From assembly GCA_002428405.1 (NCBI GenBank), contig DIWD01000004.1, positions 9,264 to 20,649 of the forward strand: 11,386 nucleotides of DNA. Direction: 5' to 3'. Below, piece by piece: positions 6,951 to 11,386 of the stretch; within the stretch, counting starts at the first letter, position 1; the number at the start of each line of letters is the position of its first letter. Position numbers and translations under genes: made by a program. A model generated the notes under the pieces. That model searched no databases and had not been told where the DNA came from. It worked only from the letters and a program-made list of their open reading frames with translations. The stretch is from a bacterium UBA6115 (GTDB lineage: Bacteria > Bacillota_A > Clostridia > Christensenellales > Aristaeellaceae).

Positions 6951-8216
6951 TCAGTTGCCCAATACCTTGTTGATGCCCTCAATGAGCATATCGGCCGCGC
7001 CCTGCACGTCCAGCTCCTTATAGCTGAGGTTGGCCATTACCTGCGAGTAAACGCCGGTTTCAGTGGCCTTAAGTTCATTGCTTTCAAACTTCGGGTCCAG
7101 GTTGAACCGCACCCAGGCAAGGACCTTGCTGTTGGCTTCCGCCACCATGGGATCCAGCAGGTTGTTGGCAAGGCAGTGCTCGTACGCCTTCTTGGACAGC
7201 GGGATGCCGCGCTCTGATTTCATCAGCGCGATGCCCTCCTCCTGGTTGAGAAGGAAGTTGACCAGCTTGGCGGCGGCCTCCTTGTCCTTTGCGGTTTCGG
7301 AGATCGCGAAGGCCATGGACACTTTGGCATACCCGCCCTGGAATTCGCCGAAGTCCTTGAAGTAATCCCCGACCACCAGTTCCTGGCCCTCGCTCAGGGC
7401 GGACTTGAACTTGCTGGCGGAGGAATCCCATTCAAAGATGCCGGCGTAGTGGCCGTCCATCCAGTTAATGTTCTTGTCCAGCGAATCGGCCCCGTCCCCG
7501 GCCAGCTTCTCCAGCGTCGGGGTGACATGGGCGTCTTCCAGGCCCTGGATGAACTCCAGTCCCTTGACGATCTCTTCCTTGGTATAGTTCAGTTTGCCCT
7601 CGGCCACCCAGTCCTTGCCGAAGACGCTCTCAAGGTAATACACCATGAGAATCATCCGGTCATAGGCGCCCAGGCTGATGGGATAGAAATCCTCGCCCAT
7701 TTTCTCCTTGAACACTCCGCCCGCGGCCAGCAGTTCCGCATGGGAGGCCGGCACGGCCAGCCCGGCCTTCTCAAACGTCGCCTTGTTCCAGTAGAAGATG
7801 CGCCCTGTCATGGAGACGGGCAGGCCCTGCAGCTTTCCGGCCACCGTGCAGGCGTCCAGGCCTGTCTGCTCAAACTGGCTCAGGTCGATGATGGCGCCAA
7901 GCGTGTTCAGGTCGACGAACTTGCTGCCGTCGGAGCTGAAGGCCGTGATCCAGTTCCAGTTGATCTGGTTGACATCCGGGGCGGAATCAGACGCGAAACG
8001 CTGCCCCATCTTGTCTTCCCATCCGCTCCACGCGGAATACTCGTTGTTGACCTTGATGTCCGGGTTGGCCAGCATGAAAGCCTCCACCGCCTTCATGGTC
8101 GCTTCATGGCGGGAATCGCCTCCCCACCAGGAGAAGCTCAGTTCGCTTTGCGCAAGCGCCGCGCCCATTGAGAGCAGCAGGGTGGCCGCCAGCAGGATCG
8201 AGAGCAGCTTTTTCAT
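6951..8216 (-). CDS. Extracellular solute-binding protein of a sugar ABC transporter (family 1)
   Basis: 421 residues from ATG 8216 (AGGAGG about 8 nt upstream; the in-frame TTG at 8219 adds one residue and is less likely). The N-terminus is a clear signal peptide: MKK, then LLSILLAATLLLSMGA, with a predicted cut after A22 (ALA|QS). The mature protein starts SELSFSWWGGDSRHEAT, typical of family 1 binding proteins, and contains MTGRIFYWNKATFEKAGL, the usual mid-domain signature. It should capture the oligosaccharide outside the cell and deliver it to the two permeases. Oddly there is no lipobox cysteine, although binding proteins of monoderm Bacillota are normally lipoproteins. Its own promoter lies upstream and a terminator follows it, so it is probably the most expressed gene of the cluster. 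The YesO-like substrate (rhamnogalacturonan or galacturonan oligomers) is inferred from neighbours. Confidence 0.93.
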   Translation of the reverse strand: MKKLLSILLAATLLLSMGAALAQSELSFSWWGGDSRHEATMKAVEAFMLANPDIKVNNEYSAWSGWEDKMGQRFASDSAPDVNQINWNWITAFSSDGSKFVDLNTLGAIIDLSQFEQTGLDACTVAGKLQGLPVSMTGRIFYWNKATFEKAGLAVPASHAELLAAGGVFKEKMGEDFYPISLGAYDRMILMVYYLESVFGKDWVAEGKLNYTKEEIVKGLEFIQGLEDAHVTPTLEKLAGDGADSLDKNINWMDGHYAGIFEWDSSASKFKSALSEGQELVVGDYFKDFGEFQGGYAKVSMAFAISETAKDKEAAAKLVNFLLNQEEGIALMKSERGIPLSKKAYEHCLANNLLDPMVAEANSKVLAWVRFNLDPKFESNELKATETGVYSQVMANLSYKELDVQGAADMLIEGINKVLGN

Positions 8217-8245
8217 CAAATCTCCTCCTCATGTTCCATTATTTC

Positions 8246-8261
8246 AACGGCAGTTGCCGTT
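8246..8261. repeat. 16-bp inverted repeat in the binding-protein leader
   Basis: AACGGCAGTTGCCGTT has 7-bp arms around two central bases. It lies about 30 nt before the binding-protein ATG and some 45-60 nt after the predicted transcription start. It could be a second operator for a dimeric repressor, or a small RNA hairpin (six pairs, four-base loop) just upstream of the ribosome binding site. It has no T-run, so it is not a terminator. Confidence 0.55.
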
Positions 8262-8313
8262 CAAATGTGTTCCTGGCGCGTATCGTACTCTTTTGCAGCA
8301 GCAATCTGTCATA

Positions 8314-8341
8314 AATATAACAAAACTGACCGGATTGTCAA
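8314..8341 (-). promoter_or_regulatory. Sigma-A type promoter of the binding-protein gene
   Basis: On the minus strand a perfect TTGACA (8341-8336) is followed after 16 bp by TATATT (8319-8314). Transcription should start near 8307, giving a leader of about 90 nt. It is the best promoter in the window. The -35 box overlaps a palindrome, suggesting repression by a DNA-binding dimer. Confidence 0.75.
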
Positions 8342-8350
8342 GCAATCCGG
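8330..8350. promoter_or_regulatory. 21-bp palindrome over the -35 box: candidate operator
   Basis: Arms CCGGATTG and CAATCCGG are perfect 8-bp inverted repeats around a five-base centre. On the minus strand the centre and right arm contain the TTGACA box, so a bound protein would block RNA polymerase. An alternative is a terminator for the upstream oxidoreductase gene: on the minus strand the stem is followed after four bases by TTTTGTTATATTT, an imperfect U-tract. The stem is short and the T-run is interrupted, so I favour an operator; both roles are possible. No regulator gene is in the window. Confidence 0.6.
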
Positions 8351-8505
8351 CAAGAATGATTGAAACAGACAAATTGGAATCGATAGGGCAGCGTCATGAA
8401 AGCGTGGAAAGAGAAAACCGCATGCCTGCCAGCGCACCGACCCCCATCCGGGATGAGCGGCCATGCTTCCTCCGAAATATCCACAGGCGGCGGTTCGCTT
8501 AGTAT

Positions 8506-9498
8506 TTATTCATCCGTGGTCTTTCCAACCCATCTGCCGCTTTGGTCAATGGCCTCCAGGATCTCCTGCGTCATCAGGGCGGATTCCCCGGTGCTCTCCA
8601 GGCTGTCCTTCCCCAGCAGGGTATCGACGACCCGGGTGATCAGCGGCTGCTGGACGTGTTCTAAAAGGGGGAATCCAATCGGCTCCGTAAGGCCGTCGCG
8701 TTCCCAAAGCAGCGGCTCATACCCCATGATGGACAGGGCCAGGCTGCCGCGGCTGCCGGAGACCCACAGGCGGTCAATGGTCTGGGCGGCGTTGAAAGAC
8801 AGCTGCACCGTTCCCTGCACGCCGGAGGCAAAGCGGAAAAGGGCGCTGCTGATGTCGTCCGTATCCAGCGCGCGGCTGAGGTTAGTTGAGCGCCCGATGA
8901 CTTCCATCGGCTCGCCCAGCAGGAAAATGATGCTGTCGATCATGTGGGAGCCGATGTCATACAGCAGCCCGCCGCCGGCTTTTTCCCGGGAAAGCAGCCA
9001 GGGCCGGGCAGGGTCCTCCTGCGGCACCGGGCAGGCGTAGAGGTATTGGAAGGAACGCACCTCGCCCAAGGCGCCGCTTTGGATCAGCTCTTTGGCCTTC
9101 AGGAAGCGGGGCTGCGCCCTGCGGTAATAGGCGACAAACAGCTTGACGCCCGCGTCCCTGCAGGCCTGGACTATACTCTGCGCCTCCCGCGCGGTGCGCG
9201 CCATTGGCTTTTCCACATAGACAGCCTTGCCGTGCCGGGCGGCCTGAAGGGTATAAAAGGCGTGGCTGTCAGGCGGTGTGGCGATGTATACCGCGTCGAT
9301 ATCCGGGTCTTCCAGGATGTCCTCATACTGGGTGGAGAACTTTTGAACCCCGTGCCGGCGGGCATAGTCCGCCAGTTTCTCCCGGTCCCTTCGCATCACA
9401 AAGTCCAGGGAGGAGCCCGGCACCTTCTGCAGCGCCGGGGCGCTCTTGTTTTCCGTGACGCTGCCCGCGCCGATCATGCCAAAATGGATGGTTTTCAT
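8506..9498 (-). CDS. Gfo/Idh/MocA family NAD(P)-dependent oxidoreductase
   Basis: 330 residues from ATG 9498, with an AAGGA/GGAG-like site just upstream. A Rossmann fold opens the protein: FGMIGAGSVTENKSAPALQ (6-24), in which the usual third glycine of GxGxxG is Thr15. VYIATPPDSH (70-79) and the family's EKP motif (96-98, in YVEKPMA) follow; the Lys of EKP is the conserved catalytic lysine. GGGLLYDIGSHMID (175-188) supplies the usual Asp and His of the C-terminal domain active site. Members oxidise or reduce sugars, inositols or sugar acids; the substrate cannot be read from sequence. It lies 54 nt after the VOC gene and 289 nt before the binding-protein gene, same strand. A role in handling a monomer from the imported oligosaccharide is inferred from the neighbourhood only. 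Confidence 0.92.
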   Translation of the reverse strand: MKTIHFGMIGAGSVTENKSAPALQKVPGSSLDFVMRRDREKLADYARRHGVQKFSTQYEDILEDPDIDAVYIATPPDSHAFYTLQAARHGKAVYVEKPMARTAREAQSIVQACRDAGVKLFVAYYRRAQPRFLKAKELIQSGALGEVRSFQYLYACPVPQEDPARPWLLSREKAGGGLLYDIGSHMIDSIIFLLGEPMEVIGRSTNLSRALDTDDISSALFRFASGVQGTVQLSFNAAQTIDRLWVSGSRGSLALSIMGYEPLLWERDGLTEPIGFPLLEHVQQPLITRVVDTLLGKDSLESTGESALMTQEILEAIDQSGRWVGKTTDE

Positions 9499-9552
9499 GG
9501 TCCTTCTCCATTCCTGTATCTCAAAGCAATTTTTGGCGGATGCGGCGCTAAA

Positions 9553-9936
9553 CTATTTCGCGCAAAGACAGAAAGGGTGGCCCTCCGGGTCAAACAGGGT
9601 GACAAAATGGTCACCGCCGTATTGGCTGCCCGCCTTGACCGCGCCGAGCGTCTCCGCCTGAAGCACAGCTGCAGGCAGATCGTCCACATGAAAATCAAAG
9701 TGCATCTGTTTTTGTTGTTTTCCCGGCTCTTCCGGCCACACAGGAGGGACATAGCCGTAATCCTCCGCCTGGTCAAACAGGAAGATGACGCCTTCCGGGC
9801 TGTGCAGTGTCCGCCACCCGTACATCTCCCGTTTTTCCCAGCCAAGGAGCCCGGCGTAGAAATCCTGAAGCTTCCCCGCATCCCTGCAGTCGATCCCGAT
9901 GTTCCCAAGACAAGCGCCTTTGATCAAGACAAACAC
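9553..9936 (-). CDS. VOC-superfamily (glyoxalase/bleomycin-resistance-fold) protein
   Basis: 127 residues from a GTG at 9936 (GAGGA about 6 nt upstream); a TTG at 9927, giving MIKGACLGNIGID, is also possible with GAGGTG before it. No ATG start is available. Two betaalphabeta units typical of the fold are visible: GNIGIDCRDAGKLQDFYAGL, including the common FYAGLLGW, and MHFDFHVDDLPAAVLQAETL, ending LFDPEGHPFCLC. The first-strand metal ligand His is replaced (NIGID) and the last-strand Glu is not evident, so a classical metal-dependent glyoxalase is doubtful. It may bind a small molecule. It is the first gene of the minus-strand run and may share a transcript with the oxidoreductase, but nothing ties it to pectin breakdown. 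Confidence 0.85.
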   Translation of the reverse strand: MFVLIKGACLGNIGIDCRDAGKLQDFYAGLLGWEKREMYGWRTLHSPEGVIFLFDQAEDYGYVPPVWPEEPGKQQKQMHFDFHVDDLPAAVLQAETLGAVKAGSQYGGDHFVTLFDPEGHPFCLCAK

Positions 9937-9965
9937 CTCGATTCCTCATTGTTTTATCTATCGCC

Positions 9966-9994
9966 ATTCTATTGCATTTTAACGCTTATGGAAA
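9966..9994 (-). promoter_or_regulatory. Possible promoter of the VOC gene
   Basis: On the minus strand TTTCCA (9994-9989) and TAGAAT (9971-9966) are exactly 17 bp apart, matching the consensus at four and five of six bases. It lies about 30 bp before the start codon in AT-richer sequence. A moderate match in a plausible place. Confidence 0.4.
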
Positions 9995-10426
9995 GTTCTC
10001 TGTGTTTTGACAGACTCCATTATATATTTCTGATGACGGATCGTGATCCTTCCGTAAAGGATCAGGTCATCGGAATCCTCACAAAAGAATCGCTGCCTAT
10101 TGATACAGCACAGCGTCACATGTAGCTCCATGAGTCGCTTGGCTTTCTCGCCATTTTTGGCATGAAGTTGTCACTTTTTCAAATGGCATTCCGTTCATAT
10201 CCTTCTGTACGAACGGACATCTGTCAATCATCAGATGCAGAAAACCAAAAAATAAGAATAACATGAAGTGCCGTCCCTTTTTATCTCCTTTGCTATAGGA
10301 CAATGAATGCGATCAGGTATTCCATTGACATGGGCTGATCAGGCTCACACCGGTTTCTGTGTTGACCTCCGCATTATTTCCCTGCTTATCTGCAGTCTGT
10401 CAATTTCCTGTGGTATTTAGTGATGA
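9995..10426. other. Non-coding or decayed region without a recognisable gene
   Basis: All six frames are broken into short pieces. The longest include a 45-codon plus-strand frame from 9988 and a 68-codon minus-strand frame at 10303-10097; neither resembles a known family. The base composition is already lower in GC than the cluster to the left. It may be remnant mobile DNA belonging with the transposase-like fragment to the right, but I see no direct evidence. Confidence 0.4.
10045..10063. repeat. Inverted repeat GATCCTT / AAGGATC
   Basis: Perfect 7-bp arms around a five-base loop (CCGTA). An overlapping GGATC-GT-GATCC at 10038-10049 gives three alternating copies of the GGATC/GATCC core. 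No T-run follows on either strand, so it is not a terminator. Possibly a protein-binding site or a trace of a mobile element end. Confidence 0.4.
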
Positions 10427-10573
10427 TATCCACTATCATGTGAGCAGTTTGAACTTTCAGTCATGCTTTTTACCCATGAACAAGCCCGGCATACAATGTT
10501 TACGTACGTCAAGGGTTTTCAACACCGACACACCTTGCCGATTTCGAATGGCTGCAGCCTCGCTGAACCGGAT
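10427..10573 (+). pseudogene. Decayed IS3-family transposase (OrfB) C-terminal fragment
   Basis: This plus-strand frame opens after a TGA at 10424 and reads FTHEQARHTMFTYVKGF, then QHRHT, then ISNGCSLAEPD. The order matches the C-terminal end of IS3-type OrfB, whose general pattern is T-x-E-x-A-R-x-x-I-F-x-Y-I-x-x-F-Y-N-R-x-R, then HS-x-LGYLSPxEF. Key positions are changed (YNR to QHR, LGYLSP to NGCSL), and no DDE catalytic core lies upstream, so it cannot be active. The frame runs on without a stop into the AT-rich gene to the right, which is probably accidental. The family match is by eye and moderate. Confidence 0.45.
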
Positions 10574-10624
10574 CTTCCACCTCACCGAAACTTGTATGGC
10601 CATCGTCAGAAAGGATATCAAATC

Positions 10625-11386
10625 GTGAAAACAAAGAGATATGACCCCTGTGCTCTTCTTAAGCCAGAAGATATAGCTGAGATAAAACATCTTTTTGAAA
10701 GTGAAACCCGGAGAACTCTTAAAAGGATAGGTTCTTTGGTTTTGGTTGGGATGGCGTTATCGGGGCCAATATCTGGAGAAGCAAAGGAGGAAGGAAATCA
10801 AGGCTTAAGTGATAATTCAGGAATAGAAACGGCGGGAGTGACGCCAAGTTTGGGTGGGGATAGGGAAGATAGATTACTAAGTCAATTTCCTGATTATGCC
10901 ATCAAGCAGCAGGAAATAGCCAAATATAAAGAATTATTAAAAGAGAAAGGGTGTCAAGAGATAAACTTAGAAATCTGTGCTGCTGGATTGTATGCAAGGA
11001 ATAAATCAGACGGATTTAAAGCACCAGGAGTCTATGATCTTTGGCAAAAAACAATTTTGGGTGATTATATTACTGATGAACAAATATATGAATTTGGGAG
11101 AACAGGTAAAGGTTTGGATGTGGTTTATTTTAGGGACAAAAATGGTAAAAAGACCAAAGAGCCGGCAATTTTTTATGTGGCTACTCCTGATGTAAAAAAA
11201 TATAAGATAAGTGATATCGAAAAGGCAATAGATTTTTGGGAAAAACCAGCGCCAGGTTTTTTGAGAGCAATGGTGGCTAATGATGTCAGGTTTTTGTTTC
11301 AAGGCCAGGCAAGTAGTAACAAAAAGATACAGGCGTTTAACTTTGAGTGGGGAATAATTTTTTATAATTATTGCGAAAATGATTTA
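10625..11386 (+). CDS. Unrecognised AT-rich gene, putative secreted or membrane-anchored protein (C-terminus off the window)
   Basis: At least 254 codons, open to the window edge. I place the start at GTG 10625 because AAAGGA lies 9 nt upstream; the frame is also open further left, with ATGs at 10463 and 10496 inside the transposase-like fragment that lack ribosome binding sites. Residues 31-53 (TLKRIGSLVLVGMALSGPIS and following) form a single hydrophobic stretch behind basic residues, like a signal peptide or anchor, though the ~30 charged residues before it are unusually long for a signal. After that come a Gly/Ser-rich acidic linker (54-82) and a folded-looking domain from ~85 (YKELLKEKGCQEINLE, APGVYDLWQKTILGDYI, AIFYVATPDVKKYKISDIEK). 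I recognise no family. Codon use (many ATA, AGA, TTA) and low GC differ sharply from all genes to the left, implying transfer or a chimeric contig. Confidence 0.7.
   Translation, partial: MKTKRYDPCALLKPEDIAEIKHLFESETRRTLKRIGSLVLVGMALSGPISGEAKEEGNQGLSDNSGIETAGVTPSLGGDREDRLLSQFPDYAIKQQEIAKYKELLKEKGCQEINLEICAAGLYARNKSDGFKAPGVYDLWQKTILGDYITDEQIYEFGRTGKGLDVVYFRDKNGKKTKEPAIFYVATPDVKKYKISDIEKAIDFWEKPAPGFLRAMVANDVRFLFQGQASSNKKIQAFNFEWGIIFYNYCENDL

Noticed and set aside
8309..8464. A 51-codon minus-strand frame (starting MAAHPGWGSVRWQACGFLFP) with a good GGAGG site 4 nt before its ATG
   Set aside because: It runs straight through the -35 box, the palindrome and the -10 region of the binding-protein promoter, and its sequence looks non-protein-like. 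Kept only as a possible leader peptide of the oxidoreductase transcript.
8944..10125. A 393-codon plus-strand open frame over the oxidoreductase and VOC genes
   Set aside because: It spans two confidently identified minus-strand genes and the gap between them; no domain is recognisable and the composition is that of a reverse-complement shadow.
9988..10125. A 45-codon plus-strand frame (MESSLCFDRLHYIFLMTDRD)
   Set aside because: No ribosome binding site and it overlaps the likely VOC promoter; no recognisable similarity.
10097..10303. A 68-codon minus-strand frame (containing HFMLFLFFGFLHLMIDRCPF)
   Set aside because: The hydrophobic start comes from a T-rich run, no family is recognised and the rest lacks coding character.
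10457..10690. A 77-codon minus-strand frame over the transposase-like fragment
   Set aside because: The plus-strand reading carries the IS3-like pattern and continues into the AT-rich gene; this frame looks like its shadow.

Overview
The window looks like chromosomal DNA from a fairly GC-rich Clostridia-type member of the Bacillota. The evidence is strong AGGAGG-type ribosome binding sites, a DUF438/hemerythrin/PAS protein, MalFG-type carbohydrate transporters with no ATPase gene alongside, and pectin-oligosaccharide enzymes organised like the yes/yte genes of Bacillus subtilis. I cannot name a species. The last ~760 bases are clearly poorer in GC and use different codons, so they are either recently acquired DNA or a mis-joined contig.

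Left part (1-2362): the amino-terminal 361 codons of a DUF438-hemerythrin-PAS protein run off the left edge on the minus strand. Its promoter region carries a Crp/Fnr-like palindrome. Pointing right is a complete 310-residue protein with prenyltransferase/squalene-oxidase-type repeats.

Centre (2374-9936): seven genes on the minus strand, read from high to low coordinates. They are a VOC-fold protein, a Gfo/Idh/MocA oxidoreductase, an extracellular sugar-binding protein, a GH105 unsaturated rhamnogalacturonyl hydrolase-like enzyme, two sugar ABC permeases and a GH28 polygalacturonase-like enzyme. The last four are tightly packed (gaps of 1-13 nt). A promoter with a palindrome over its -35 box precedes the binding protein. 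A strong hairpin-plus-T terminator directly follows that gene and probably makes the binding protein more abundant than the downstream genes. Neither hydrolase has a signal peptide. The simplest model is uptake of pectin or rhamnogalacturonan oligosaccharides by the transporter, followed by cytoplasmic breakdown: GH105 removes the unsaturated uronic acid left by lyases and GH28 hydrolyses galacturonosyl bonds. The oxidoreductase may process a released sugar. The transporter ATPase must be encoded elsewhere.

Right part (9937-11386): about 490 bases without a recognisable gene, then a decayed stretch resembling the end of an IS3-family transposase, then an AT-rich open frame of at least 254 codons running off the right edge. 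I do not recognise that protein.

I see no RNA gene, CRISPR array or obvious defence system. The most unusual parts are the right-hand compositional break with its unknown protein, the lipobox-less sugar-binding protein, and the two palindromic regulatory regions.
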